A stretch of 8,359 nt of DNA from Patescibacteria group bacterium (GTDB lineage Bacteria > Patescibacteriota > Minisyncoccia > Minisyncoccales > PEYH01), in contig JAHIEL010000025.1 of NCBI GenBank assembly GCA_018901715.1, positions 1 through 8,359 on the forward strand, read 5' to 3'. Shown here in pieces: positions 1 to 7,199 of this stretch. The notes under the pieces were generated by a model that made no database searches, was not told the origin of the DNA, and saw only the letters and a program-made list of their open reading frames with translations. How positions within the stretch are numbered: the first letter of the stretch is position 1; every line of letters begins with the position of its first letter. The translations under genes were made by a program, and so were the position numbers.

Positions 1-51
1 CAAAGCATAGAATATATTGACCTCCGCTTTGACAAGGTTTTTATAAAATAA
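1..51 (+). CDS. C-terminal end of a protein resembling FtsQ/DivIB (partial)
   Basis: The window opens inside a plus-strand reading frame that gives QSIEYIDLRFDKVFIK and stops with TAA at 49-51. The pattern Y-I-D-L-R-F followed by a short hydrophobic and lysine tail is the typical end of FtsQ/DivIB, the single-pass divisome protein whose periplasmic beta domain ends in a (V/I)DLR(Y/F) strand. A strong terminator begins 17 nt after the stop, which suits the last gene of an operon. Only 16 residues are visible, so the assignment rests on one short motif; any protein ending in a similar beta strand could look the same. Confidence 0.45.
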   Translation, partial: QSIEYIDLRFDKVFIK

Positions 52-67
52 ATTATTTAGCAAACGA

Positions 68-109
68 AACGAGCCCGCGATTATGCCAATCGCGGGCTCG
101 TTCTTTTTT
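68..109 (+). terminator. Strong intrinsic terminator, probably bidirectional
   Basis: A perfect 14-bp GC-rich stem (68-81 with 89-102) encloses a 7-nt loop and is followed on the plus strand by a T-rich run (101-109). It lies between the stop of the upstream plus-strand gene (51) and the stop of the convergent glycosyltransferase gene (126). On the minus strand the stem is followed by TCGTTTGCT, a weaker U-tract, so it may serve both convergent transcripts. Confidence 0.9.
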
Positions 110-125
110 GATTAGAGAAATTTAT

Positions 126-1904
126 TTACTCAAGATTATAAATAAATATTGAATACCCAGCTCTGCCAGCTGGCTCATAATCATTAAGCCAATTGAAGAA
201 AGTCGTATCTTGATTAAACCCAGGCACTGCTTGGGCTCTGCCTTCCTGTAAAAGAGTGGCAGAAATTGCTATCCATCCGTGATTTAGCTCTTCCTCTCTG
301 TGGATCCAACTCATTTTTAATTTATCTCCTAATATACGCTTAACATCATCTCCTCCAAAATAGAACACAGATATTTCTTCAATTCCTTTTTCTTCCACAA
401 AATCCCTTAATCTTAATAAATCCTGCCCCCAATCATAATTTGAATCTACTGCGTATTTGTATCCGTTTTCAGAACCACCAGCAAGCTCGTTGTAATAAGA
501 AATATATAAAGGAAAAGCTAAAAGAGAAGAAACAACATACCAAACAAGCAATACTCCCATCAATGCCCAAAGCCCTATGCGGATTTTTTTCGTTTTAATC
601 GCTCCTATAAATTTGAACAAACCAATACTTATTAAGATATAGACAATAGGGAAAGCAGGGATAACATGCCTTACTCCGATATTAAGATTGCCTATAATTG
701 AGGTAAACCAATAGATAGCGAAAAAGGCGAGTAAAGAAAATTCAGCCAAATGACCCTTAAACCAATTGCTCATTTTTGCTTTTGGTTTTTTCAGGCCTTT
801 TTTCTTTTTAAAGCTCACAAGCCAGAGCGCAAGAGCAAGAATGCTCAATAGATGGAAGGAAAGAGGAGCTTTTAATAAATACATTATCGGGAAATATTGT
901 GGCCAAGCGTTTCTTGATACCTCTCCCATAAAATATACTGTATTTCCGCCAGCAACTCTTTGCGTGGCCATTAGTAGGCCTAAAGCATAATGCGTCACAG
1001 GCCTTATTATCGGCTTATCTGAAAGCCAGATTGCGATATTATTTGCAAAGTTAGAACCAGGAGTAAGAATTCCTGCTGTATCACTTAATTGTCTTTCAGC
1101 TGAATAATTCCAAGTATGGGATTGATAAACAGGCCAAATAACAAAGATAACTGCTATAATTCCCACTAAAGCGGATAAGCCAATATACCTAAATACTTCT
1201 TTAGTTTTTGCCTTGCCTCCTTTTGATTTAACAATTGCGTAAATTATAGCGGTTATGCCAAGAGAAGGGAGCAAAAGTATTAACGAAAACTTAAGACAAA
1301 GGGCAATGCCCAAGGCAAGACCAGCAATAAAGATATTTTTAAAATTCGGTTTTTTGAGAAAATTCACCCAGAAATAACTGGCTAAAAGTGCGCCAAAAGC
1401 AGCAGCAATATCTGTGGTTACTAAACGGCCGTGAGCTATCATAGTAGGAGAAAAAGAGAAAAGCAGTAAAGCCAGTAATGCTGGTTTATTGCCTACTAAT
1501 TTTCTAGTCCAGAAGAATATAAACCAACCGAGCAGGATTAATGATAAAATCATTGGAACACGGGACCAGAAAATCATTTGTTCCGAATTATTGCCTGATT
1601 CAAAAATAAATTGTTTACCACAAGTCCATTGGCCATTTAAATCATCAGTCCAACAAGTATGTTCTGTTGGAAATTTAAGGTCCATAAAGAGCAGAGGAAT
1701 AGCAGACAAGTCCTTAGCCAAAGGCGGATGTTCTGGATTTAAGCGATAATCTTGATATCTTAAATAAGAGTAGCCAGAAGGTATATGTGCCTGCTCATCC
1801 ATTGTGAGAGACATATTTCTAATACTTAAAATACAAACTAAAAAGCAGGTCAGAAGAAGTATACCTGCGATTATATTTGTCGTTTTATTGGTGAATTTAA
1901 ACAT
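126..1904 (-). CDS. Polytopic membrane glycosyltransferase, GT39/PMT-like family
   Basis: A 592-residue integral membrane protein of the GT-C superfamily (dolichyl-phosphate-mannose mannosyltransferase/ArnT-like). These enzymes transfer a sugar from a polyprenyl-phosphate donor to an acceptor on the outer face of the membrane. Visible evidence: a first helix at about 11-28; the first external loop carries the acidic pair D36-E37 expected of the GT-C catalytic site, followed by NPEHPPLAK (56-64); the next conserved loop has HGRLVTTD (158-165); later come many hydrophobic helices, an R-H-V-I-P-A-F-P motif near 410-420 and a soluble-looking C-terminal part with DSNYDWGQDLLRLRDF near 485-500. The ATG at 1904 precedes the first helix, so it is preferred to M31 or M35. 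No clear Shine-Dalgarno is seen; the 84-nt AT-rich upstream stretch to the prs terminator (1905-1988) must hold its promoter, but I could not fix one. Donor and acceptor are unknown, and no glycan cluster surrounds the gene. Confidence 0.85.
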   Translation of the reverse strand: MFKFTNKTTNIIAGILLLTCFLVCILSIRNMSLTMDEQAHIPSGYSYLRYQDYRLNPEHPPLAKDLSAIPLLFMDLKFPTEHTCWTDDLNGQWTCGKQFIFESGNNSEQMIFWSRVPMILSLILLGWFIFFWTRKLVGNKPALLALLLFSFSPTMIAHGRLVTTDIAAAFGALLASYFWVNFLKKPNFKNIFIAGLALGIALCLKFSLILLLPSLGITAIIYAIVKSKGGKAKTKEVFRYIGLSALVGIIAVIFVIWPVYQSHTWNYSAERQLSDTAGILTPGSNFANNIAIWLSDKPIIRPVTHYALGLLMATQRVAGGNTVYFMGEVSRNAWPQYFPIMYLLKAPLSFHLLSILALALWLVSFKKKKGLKKPKAKMSNWFKGHLAEFSLLAFFAIYWFTSIIGNLNIGVRHVIPAFPIVYILISIGLFKFIGAIKTKKIRIGLWALMGVLLVWYVVSSLLAFPLYISYYNELAGGSENGYKYAVDSNYDWGQDLLRLRDFVEEKGIEEISVFYFGGDDVKRILGDKLKMSWIHREEELNHGWIAISATLLQEGRAQAVPGFNQDTTFFNWLNDYEPAGRAGYSIFIYNLE

Positions 1905-1988
1905 ATTATTTATTAGTTATAAGTGATTGCTTATTATTATTAATTATTCAATAATTTTACCAAACAATTTATAAAAATAATAGTGGAA

Positions 1989-2020
1989 AACCGGACTCTC
2001 TCCTCCAAGAGAGTCCGGTT
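1989..2020 (-). terminator. Intrinsic terminator of prs
   Basis: A 13-bp perfect stem (1989-2001 with 2008-2020) with a 6-nt loop begins two bases after the prs stop codon. Read on the minus strand it ends in TTTT and continues CCACTATTATTTTT, a moderately U-rich tail. It separates prs from the downstream glycosyltransferase gene, so the two are probably not a simple operon. Confidence 0.8.
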
Positions 2021-2022
2021 AT

Positions 2023-2988
2023 TTAATATTTGTGATTGAATATGTCGCTCACTGATCTATTCTCATGAATCCGTCTGATAGTGTCAGCAAACACTCCAGC
2101 CACAGAAGCCCTGAAGAACTTAGGGCCTTCTTCCTGTTTAGGGGCGATAGTGTCGGTTATCACGATTGATTTGATTCTGGACTCATCAATGTCCTGCACC
2201 GCGTTTCCGCAAAGAACACCATGGGTTGCAGCAGCCCAGACCTCTGACGCGCCAGCTTGATCCAGCAAATCTGCTGCTCGGATTAAACTTTTGCCAGAAG
2301 CGACAATGTCATCACAAAGAATTGCCTTTTTTCCATCAACATCACCGATTACTTTGAAGAGTTTTATATCTCCAGAATCTTCGCTTCTCCTCTTCTCAAT
2401 AATAGCCAGTTCTGCTCCAATGTATTCGGCAAGCATTCTTGCCCTGGATGTTCCCCCAATATCAGGAGAAACAATCACTGTATCCTGTCCGCTCAAAGAT
2501 TTCTTGAGATTTTCAGCAAGAACAGGGTAGGCATAGAGATTGTCCACTGGGATTTCAAAGAATCCCTGGATTGCTGGAGCATGAAAATCCATTGCCACAA
2601 CTCTGTGAGCTCCTGCGATTTCAATGAATCTTGCGACCATCTTCGCGTTAATAGGCACCCTGGGCATTCCTTTTCGTTCTTGTCTAGAATACCCATAATA
2701 TGGAACCACGGCTGTGATAGTAGCGGCTGAAGCTCTTTTGAGCGCATCTAAAATTGCGCAGAGTTCCATTAGGTTATCGTTTACCGGCGGGCAAGTTGGC
2801 TGAACCACATAGAGGCGGTAGCCACGAACCGTGTCTTTGATTTGAACTCGGGTTTCTCCGTCAGAGAAATGGCCGATTTCCGCATCAACAATCTTTGAAT
2901 CTACTGATTGCTCTTGAAGATGCTCAAAGATGCTTTGGGTAAACGCTGGATTGGCTGTTCCACTAATTAGCCGAATTGCGTCAGGCAT
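2023..2988 (-). CDS. prs: Ribose-phosphate pyrophosphokinase (PRPP synthetase)
   Basis: Cytosolic enzyme (EC 2.7.6.1) making 5-phosphoribosyl-1-pyrophosphate from ribose 5-phosphate and ATP, the precursor for purines, pyrimidines, NAD, histidine and tryptophan. The 321-residue length is normal for class I enzymes. Two phosphoribosyltransferase-like domains are seen. The N-terminal one has the FSDGE motif (41-45), the ATP flexible loop YYGYSRQERK (97-106) and the metal-binding D-F-H-A segment with H136, followed by IQGFF (140-144). The C-terminal one has SPDIGGTSRAR (174-184), the catalytic K199 and R201, and the PRPP-binding loop CDDIVASGKSL (225-235); this last is slightly changed from the usual DDxxxTGGT (A-S-G-K in place of T-G-G-T). 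The start is fixed by a strong Shine-Dalgarno 4 nt upstream. A terminator follows directly. It is transcribed divergently from grpE-dnaK. Confidence 0.97.
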   Translation of the reverse strand: MPDAIRLISGTANPAFTQSIFEHLQEQSVDSKIVDAEIGHFSDGETRVQIKDTVRGYRLYVVQPTCPPVNDNLMELCAILDALKRASAATITAVVPYYGYSRQERKGMPRVPINAKMVARFIEIAGAHRVVAMDFHAPAIQGFFEIPVDNLYAYPVLAENLKKSLSGQDTVIVSPDIGGTSRARMLAEYIGAELAIIEKRRSEDSGDIKLFKVIGDVDGKKAILCDDIVASGKSLIRAADLLDQAGASEVWAAATHGVLCGNAVQDIDESRIKSIVITDTIAPKQEEGPKFFRASVAGVFADTIRRIHENRSVSDIFNHKY

Positions 2989-2992
2989 CTTG

Positions 2993-2999
2993 CCTCCTT
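2993..2999 (-). promoter_or_regulatory. Ribosome binding site of prs
   Basis: On the minus strand AAGGAGG lies 4 nt before the ATG at 2988. It is a near-perfect anti-16S match and decides the prs start. It contrasts with grpE, dnaK and dnaJ, which show no such site. Confidence 0.9.
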
Positions 3000-3031
3000 A
3001 TTCAGTTTGGTATAGTACAGCTTAATTATTT

Positions 3032-3060
3032 CTTTTAACATTAAATCAGATTTTTGTCAA
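3032..3060 (-). promoter_or_regulatory. Probable sigma70-type promoter of prs
   Basis: On the minus strand a perfect TTGACA (3055-3060) is followed after 17 nt by TAAAAG (3032-3037, 4 of 6 matches to TATAAT). The predicted start of transcription is near 3025, giving a leader of about 37 nt that contains the Shine-Dalgarno. The -35 box faces the grpE -35 box across 31 nt. Confidence 0.6.
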
Positions 3061-3091
3061 AAAATAAGATTTTTATCCAAGATTTTTTGGC

Positions 3092-3119
3092 TTGACAACT
3101 TGTTTCTTTGGTGTAAAAT
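3092..3119 (+). promoter_or_regulatory. Probable sigma70-type promoter of grpE-dnaK
   Basis: TTGACA (3092-3097), a 16-nt spacer and TAAAAT (3114-3119) form a near-consensus promoter. Transcription would start near 3126, only about 15 nt before the grpE ATG at 3141. No CIRCE-type inverted repeat (TTAGCACTC-N9-GAGTGCTAA) is present in 3001-3140. Confidence 0.75.
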
Positions 3120-3140
3120 ATTAAATACTTGTTTAAAGTA

Positions 3141-3620
3141 ATGGAGAAACAAAATAAAGAAAAAATCCAAAAAGATAAGGACTTAAAAGCGCTAAAGCAG
3201 GAAAAAGATAAATATTTGGCTGGTTGGCAAAGGTGCCAAGCTGATTTTTTGAATTACAAAAAAGCTGAAGCAGAACGCTTGAATGCTTTGGTTGATTATG
3301 AAATAGAGGATTGGGCTCACGAGCTGTTGATTGTGATTGATCAATTAGATAGGGCGAGGCAAGAGGTTAAGGAAAAAACATCTGTGATTCAAGGATTTTT
3401 ACAGATTGAAGAATATTTTATAAATTTTTTAAAGAGCAAAGATATTAAAGAAATTAAAACAGAAGTTGGCAAGCTCTTTAATCCCGAAATTGAAGAAGCA
3501 GTTGAAACAGAAGAAAAAAAAGGAGCAAAAGATGGCGAGATTTTAGCAATTGTTCAAAAGGGTTATAAGCATAAAAATAAAATTGTTCGCCCAACAAGGG
3601 TGAAAGTAGCAAAAAATTAA
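3141..3620 (+). CDS. grpE: GrpE, nucleotide exchange factor for DnaK
   Basis: GrpE dimers bind the DnaK nucleotide-binding domain and release ADP, resetting the Hsp70 cycle. The 159-residue product is shorter than E. coli GrpE (197) because the N-terminal arm is short. Residues 1-80 are a charged, coiled-coil-like helix containing YLAGWQRCQADFLNYKK (25-41), matching the usual qRxqAdFxNyrKR. The C-terminal beta domain shows LFNPEIEEAV (112-121), QKGYKHKNKIVRPTRVKV (139-156) and a G-Y pair at 141-142, the GrpE signature. The usual histidine of PxxHEA is E118 here, and RPA is RPT. I chose ATG 3141; the frame extends upstream to a TTG at 3129, but that lies almost at the predicted transcription start. 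No Shine-Dalgarno is seen. dnaK begins 16 nt downstream, so the two are co-transcribed. Confidence 0.95.
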   Translation: MEKQNKEKIQKDKDLKALKQEKDKYLAGWQRCQADFLNYKKAEAERLNALVDYEIEDWAHELLIVIDQLDRARQEVKEKTSVIQGFLQIEEYFINFLKSKDIKEIKTEVGKLFNPEIEEAVETEEKKGAKDGEILAIVQKGYKHKNKIVRPTRVKVAKN

Positions 3621-3636
3621 TTAATAAATTACTATT

Positions 3637-5562
3637 ATGTCCAAAATTTTAGGAATTGACCTTGGAACAACTAATTCAGTAATGGCTGGCATTATTGATG
3701 GCGAGCCACAAATTATAGACAACAAAGAAGGTGCGCGAATTACTCCTTCTATTGTTGCTATGAACCGCAATAACGAAAGGTTTGTTGGTGTTTTAGCTAA
3801 AAGACAGCAAATCACTAATCCAGAAAATACTATTTTTTCTGTAAAACGATTAATTGGCAGAAAGTTTTCAGACAAAGAAGTGCAAAAAGATTTAAAACTT
3901 TTGCCTTATGAAATAAGAGAATCAAAAGATGGCGGAGTAGATGTTAAAATGGGCGACAAGTGGTATAGGCCATTTGAAATATCAGCAATGATTTTACAAA
4001 AATTTAAAAACGATGCAGAAGATCGTCTGGGAGAAAAAATTAATGAAGTAATTATCACTTGCCCTGCTTATTTTGATGATTCCCAGAGAAAAGCAACCAA
4101 AGTGGCAGGAGAGATAGCGGGATTTAAAGTAAGGCGAGTTATTAACGAACCAACAGCCGCTGCTTTGGCTTATGGTTTGAGTAAAAAAGTAGACCAGCAA
4201 ATAGTTGTTTATGACTTTGGTGGAGGCACTTTTGATATTTCTATTTTAGATGTATCAGAAGATACAGTAGAAGTAAAAGCAACTAACGGCCATACTCACT
4301 TGGGCGGAGATGATTTTGACCAGAAAATAATTGACTGGCTTGTGGCGCAGTTTAAAAAAGATCAAGGCGTTGATTTATCAAAAGATAAGTTAGCGCTTCA
4401 GCGATTAAAAGAAGGAGCAGAAAAAGCAAAAATAGAGCTTTCTACTGCTATTGAAAGCGATATTAATCTGCCCTTTGTTACTTCTGATTCCAGCGGACCA
4501 AAGCATTTGACTTACAAACTAACAAGAGCCCAGTTGGAAGATATGGTTAAAGAGTATATTGATAAGTCAATTGATTTAGTAAAAAAGACATTAAAAGATG
4601 CTAAATTTAAAACATCAGACATTGATGAAATTCTTTTGGTTGGCGGACAGACAAGAATGCCAAAGATTCAAGAAGAGTTAAAAAATCTTTTAGGCAGAGA
4701 GCCAAGAAAAGATATTAATCCTGACGAAGTCGTGGCAATCGGAGCGGCAATTCAGGCAGGTGTTTTGCAAGGTGATATGAAAGAGATTCTTCTTTTAGAT
4801 GTAGCTCCGCTTTCTTTGGGCATAGAAACCCTTGGTGGAGTAAATACCACTCTTATAAATAAGAATACAACCGTTCCATATTCTAAGAAACAAGTATTTT
4901 CCACAGCAGGAGATAACCAAACATCAGTTCAGATTAAGGTCTTGCAAGGAGAGAGGGCAATGGCAATTGATAACAAGCCCTTAGGCACATTTATTCTAGA
5001 CGGCATTCCTCCTGCACCAAGAGGTCTTCCCCAGATTGAAGTTGATTTTGAATTAGATGCTAATGGAATTTTACAGGTATCTGCAACTGACAAGGGGACT
5101 AATAAAAAGCAGTCAATTAGGATTGAAGGCACTTGCGGAGTTTCTGATGAGGAAGTTGAGAGAATGAAAAAAGAAGCAGAACTGCACGCAGAAGAAGACA
5201 AAAAGAAAAAAGAAATAATTGAAGCAAAAAATCAGGCAGAGGCATTGGTGTTTAGCACCCAGCGAACTTTGATTGATGCTAAGGATAAAATTTCCGAAGA
5301 TACTAAAAAAGAGATTGAGCAAAAGATTGAAGAATTGAACAAAATTAAAGAGAGTGATAATATAGAAGAGATAAAGAGTAAAACACAAGAGTTAATGCAA
5401 TCAGCGCAAAAAGCTGGACAGGAGATTTATCAAAAAGCCCAGGCAGAGCAAAAGACAGAACAGGAAAAAGAAGCAGGAGCGGAGGATAATAAAGAAGAAA
5501 AAGCAGAAGACAAGAAAGAGCAGGACTCCGAAGAAGGCGAAGCAAGAGAAGAAGACAAGTAA
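3637..5562 (+). CDS. dnaK: DnaK, Hsp70 chaperone
   Basis: ATP-driven cytosolic chaperone that binds exposed hydrophobic peptides, working with DnaJ (stimulates ATPase) and GrpE (ADP release). The 641-residue length is typical. The nucleotide-binding domain has GIDLGTTNS (6-14), catalytic K70 in SVKRLIGR, NEPTAAALAYGL, VYDFGGGTFD (191-200, with T198 at the known autophosphorylation position) and LLVGGQTRMPKIQ (333-345). The interdomain linker is ILLLD (384-388). The beta substrate-binding domain follows (APLSLGIETLGG, GERAMAIDNKPLG, DANGILQVSATDK), then a helical lid. The C-terminus is a low-complexity Lys/Glu/Asp/Gln tail of about 40 residues without the DAEFEEV-like end found in many bacterial DnaKs. 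No Shine-Dalgarno is visible in the 16-nt gap after grpE, so translation may be coupled or weakly initiated. Tandem repeats start immediately after the stop codon. Confidence 0.98.
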   Translation: MSKILGIDLGTTNSVMAGIIDGEPQIIDNKEGARITPSIVAMNRNNERFVGVLAKRQQITNPENTIFSVKRLIGRKFSDKEVQKDLKLLPYEIRESKDGGVDVKMGDKWYRPFEISAMILQKFKNDAEDRLGEKINEVIITCPAYFDDSQRKATKVAGEIAGFKVRRVINEPTAAALAYGLSKKVDQQIVVYDFGGGTFDISILDVSEDTVEVKATNGHTHLGGDDFDQKIIDWLVAQFKKDQGVDLSKDKLALQRLKEGAEKAKIELSTAIESDINLPFVTSDSSGPKHLTYKLTRAQLEDMVKEYIDKSIDLVKKTLKDAKFKTSDIDEILLVGGQTRMPKIQEELKNLLGREPRKDINPDEVVAIGAAIQAGVLQGDMKEILLLDVAPLSLGIETLGGVNTTLINKNTTVPYSKKQVFSTAGDNQTSVQIKVLQGERAMAIDNKPLGTFILDGIPPAPRGLPQIEVDFELDANGILQVSATDKGTNKKQSIRIEGTCGVSDEEVERMKKEAELHAEEDKKKKEIIEAKNQAEALVFSTQRTLIDAKDKISEDTKKEIEQKIEELNKIKESDNIEEIKSKTQELMQSAQKAGQEIYQKAQAEQKTEQEKEAGAEDNKEEKAEDKKEQDSEEGEAREEDK

Positions 5563-5662
5563 ATTATCAGTTATCAATGATCAATGATTAATTATCAATG
5601 ATCAGTTATCAATGATTAATTATCAATGATTAATTATCAATGATCAATTATCAATGATTAAT
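5563..5662. repeat. 14-nt tandem repeat array after dnaK
   Basis: Five consecutive 14-nt units of consensus RTTATCAATGATYA occupy 5591-5604, 5605-5618, 5619-5632, 5633-5646 and 5647-5660, with degenerate partial units back to 5563, directly abutting the dnaK stop. TGAT and ATCA arms recur in each unit, so the array can fold locally. The same vocabulary (ATCAATGATCA, AATTATCA) recurs at 7037-7103, 7479-7515 and 8151-8179. No function is known to me. Confidence 0.9.
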
Positions 5663-5664
5663 TA

Positions 5665-5741
5665 TAAGAACCCTCGTCGCCTTGCTCCTCAGAACCTTGA
5701 AATTGAATTTACCATATAATTCAATTAATGTAATTCAATTA
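5665..5741 (+). repeat. Interspersed 77-nt element, copy A
   Basis: Runs from TAAGAACCCTCG to AATTCAATTA. It matches copy C (7369-7445) at 76 of 77 positions, the difference being T at 5682. Inside is a 9-bp inverted repeat AATTGAATT (5701-5709) / AATTCAATT (5718-5726), with a second AATTCAATT at 5732-5740 as an alternative 3' arm. A TATAAT hexamer (5715-5720) sits in the loop region but has no well-spaced -35. Located between dnaK and dnaJ. Confidence 0.9.
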
Positions 5742-5825
5742 TCAATTATCACTGATTAATTCTATTTTATGGCTGATTAATACAAATTCACCCCTACGAT
5801 CGCGTCCCGCCCGAACCCCCCTCTT

Positions 5826-5856
5826 GCATCCCGCCCTCATAAAGAGGACGGGATGC
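5826..5856. repeat. GC-rich hairpin family, member 1 (upstream of dnaJ)
   Basis: Arms 5826-5838 and 5844-5856 pair at 12 of 13 positions around a 5-nt loop; the exception is C5834 opposite A5848. There is no T-run, so it is not a standard terminator. The related motif CGCGTCCCGCC lies just upstream at 5801-5811. Two further members are at 7268-7300 and 8205-8239. The remaining 5742-5825 interval is AT-rich repeat remnant (5742-5785) then C-rich sequence, with no gene. Confidence 0.85.
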
Positions 5857-5862
5857 TATAGT
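5854..5862 (+). promoter_or_regulatory. Possible extended -10 promoter of dnaJ
   Basis: TGCTATAGT (5854-5862) matches the extended -10 form TGnTATAAT with one change; no -35 box is recognisable 17 nt upstream, where the hairpin lies. Transcription would start near 5869, about 13 nt before the dnaJ ATG, a short leader like that of grpE. A promoter is needed here only if read-through from dnaK is blocked. Confidence 0.35.
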
Positions 5863-5881
5863 AGCTAATAGAAATTAACTT

Positions 5882-6991
5882 ATGTCCGATTACTACAACA
5901 TTCTAGGCGTTGAAAAAACCGCCACTCCAGACGAAATCAAAAAGGCCTATCGCAAGATGGCTCATAAATATCATCCTGACAAAGGAGGGGATACTAAAGA
6001 GTTTCATAAAGTGAACGAAGCATATCAAGTGCTCTCAAGCAAGGAAAAACGAGAGCAATACGATAAGTTTGGCAGGGTCTTTGAAGGCGCTGAACAACAG
6101 CAAGGCCAGGGCTTTGAAGGATTTGATTTTGGCAATTTTTGGCAACAAGCAGGTGCAGGAGCACAAGCAGGCCCTGATTTTGACCCAAGTGATTTGGGCG
6201 ACATATTCGAACAATTCTTTGGTTCTAAAATGAGACGGAACGAAAACGAAGACATAAAAAGAGGGGATGATATTCAAATAGATGTAGAGCTTAATTTAGA
6301 AGATGTTTTAACTCCTGTCACTCACAAGATTGCTATTATGAAATATACCTCTTGCTCACGATGTAGCGGAGTAGGAGCAGAACCAGGCACTAAAGTTAAA
6401 GAATGCCAGACCTGCCGTGGAACAGGCAGAGTCCAGCAGATACAGAGAAGTGTTTTTGGCACAATAACTAGATATGCTGTTTGCCCTGATTGCGGAGGCG
6501 AAGGGAATACACCTGAAAAACCCTGCAATGTTTGCCACGGAGAAGGCCGCCTCAAGAATAAAGAAGAAATCCAAATAGAAATTCCAGCAGGAGTTGATTC
6601 AGGCCAAGTTCTTAAATTTCAAAGTAGGGGAGACGCAGGAAGAAAAGGAGGCAGCGCAGGCGATTTATATGTGCGACTTATGGTAAAGCCCCATCGCATA
6701 TTTGAAAGAAAAGGCGATGATTTATATACAGAAGCAGAAATCAATTTTAGTAAGGCAGTGCTGGGAGGCGAAGTGGAAATCCCCTCTCTTGAAAAAAACA
6801 AAAAGATAATTTTGAAAATTCCCAAAAATACTGATTCTGGAAAAATCTTTAAGATGACAGGCAAAGGAGTGCCTCATTTCAATGGGTATAACAAAGGAAA
6901 TCTTTATGTGCTAACCCGCACCAAAACCCCGAAGATATTGACAAGAACACAAAAAGACCTGATAAATAAACTACGCCACGAAGGTTTGTAA
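5882..6991 (+). CDS. dnaJ: DnaJ, type I Hsp40 co-chaperone
   Basis: Delivers unfolded clients to DnaK and stimulates its ATPase. The 369 residues contain the full type I layout. The J domain is at 4-66 with H31-P32-D33; a Gly/Phe/Gln-rich linker spans about 70-125, including the DIFEQFFG segment. Four CxxCxGxG zinc-binding repeats have cysteine pairs at 158/161, 175/178, 201/204 and 215/218, giving two zinc centres. Two C-terminal beta domains follow (IQIEIPAGVDSGQVLKF; KPHRIFERKGDDLY; LGGEVEIPS). The ATG at 5882 is the only start that keeps the J domain intact; no Shine-Dalgarno precedes it. It lies 319 nt after dnaK, separated by repeats and a hairpin, so it may be transcribed independently. 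No obvious GC-rich terminator follows; the downstream DNA turns directly into pyrimidine tracts and repeats. Confidence 0.97.
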   Translation: MSDYYNILGVEKTATPDEIKKAYRKMAHKYHPDKGGDTKEFHKVNEAYQVLSSKEKREQYDKFGRVFEGAEQQQGQGFEGFDFGNFWQQAGAGAQAGPDFDPSDLGDIFEQFFGSKMRRNENEDIKRGDDIQIDVELNLEDVLTPVTHKIAIMKYTSCSRCSGVGAEPGTKVKECQTCRGTGRVQQIQRSVFGTITRYAVCPDCGGEGNTPEKPCNVCHGEGRLKNKEEIQIEIPAGVDSGQVLKFQSRGDAGRKGGSAGDLYVRLMVKPHRIFERKGDDLYTEAEINFSKAVLGGEVEIPSLEKNKKIILKIPKNTDSGKIFKMTGKGVPHFNGYNKGNLYVLTRTKTPKILTRTQKDLINKLRHEGL

Positions 6992-7013
6992 TCCAATAAC
7001 AATTGATTCTTGA

Positions 7014-7103
7014 TTCTCTTTTCTTCTTTTCTTTCTTAATGATCAATGATCAATTATCAATTATTTCTTTCTTTTTTAATAATCAATTATCAATGATTAA
7101 TAA
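7014..7103. repeat. Pyrimidine tracts and ATCAATGATCA-type repeats after dnaJ
   Basis: Plus-strand C/T tracts (7014-7036 and 7064-7076) alternate with AATGATCAATGATCAATTATCA-like blocks at 7037-7064 and 7077-7103. The blocks use the same words as the array after dnaK but are less regular. They lead directly into copy B of the interspersed element, as the first array leads into copy A. No coding potential is seen. Confidence 0.8.
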
Positions 7104-7176
7104 TAAGAACCTTTCGCTTCGCTCAAGAACCTTGAAATTGAATTTACCATATAATTAAATTAATGTAATTCAATTA
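7104..7176 (+). repeat. Interspersed element, copy B (73 nt, divergent centre)
   Basis: The ends match copies A and C (start TAAGAACC, end GTAATTCAATTA), but the central 20 nt are replaced by a 16-nt CTTTCGCTTCGCTCA-type sequence. AAGAACCTT occurs twice (7105-7113 and 7125-7133). The first AATTCAATT arm is mutated to AATTAAATT while the second is intact. TATAAT (7150-7155) is retained. Confidence 0.85.
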
Positions 7177-7198
7177 TAAATGACCATTGGTCATTTAT
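7176..7198. repeat. Perfect 23-bp palindrome abutting copy B
   Basis: ATAAATGACCA (7176-7186) and its exact reverse complement (7188-7198) flank a single T. It could be a protein-binding site or a hairpin tip. The first bases (ATAAATGA) are also found after copy C, but the second arm is not. Confidence 0.8.
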
Positions 7199-7199
7199 C

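Noticed and set aside
126..2988. prs and the glycosyltransferase gene as one operon
   Set aside because: A strong hairpin terminator directly follows prs, although partial read-through cannot be excluded.
3129..3140. TTG at 3129 as the grpE start
   Set aside because: It lies almost at the transcription start predicted from the 3092-3119 promoter, and the ATG at 3141 begins the normal protein.
3001..3140. CIRCE heat-shock operator before grpE
   Set aside because: No TTAGCACTC-N9-GAGTGCTAA-like inverted repeat is present.
3621..3875. Antisense and other-frame open frames over dnaK, dnaJ, prs and the glycosyltransferase gene
   Set aside because: They lie wholly or mostly inside confidently identified genes, and their translations look like no known proteins.
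5697..5720. Promoter inside the 77-nt element (TTGAAA and TATAAT)
   Set aside because: The spacer is only 12 nt, and TATAAT is expected by chance in such AT-rich DNA.
5826..5856. Hairpin 1 as the dnaK terminator
   Set aside because: It has no U-run, is 264 nt from the dnaK stop, and belongs to a repeated family.
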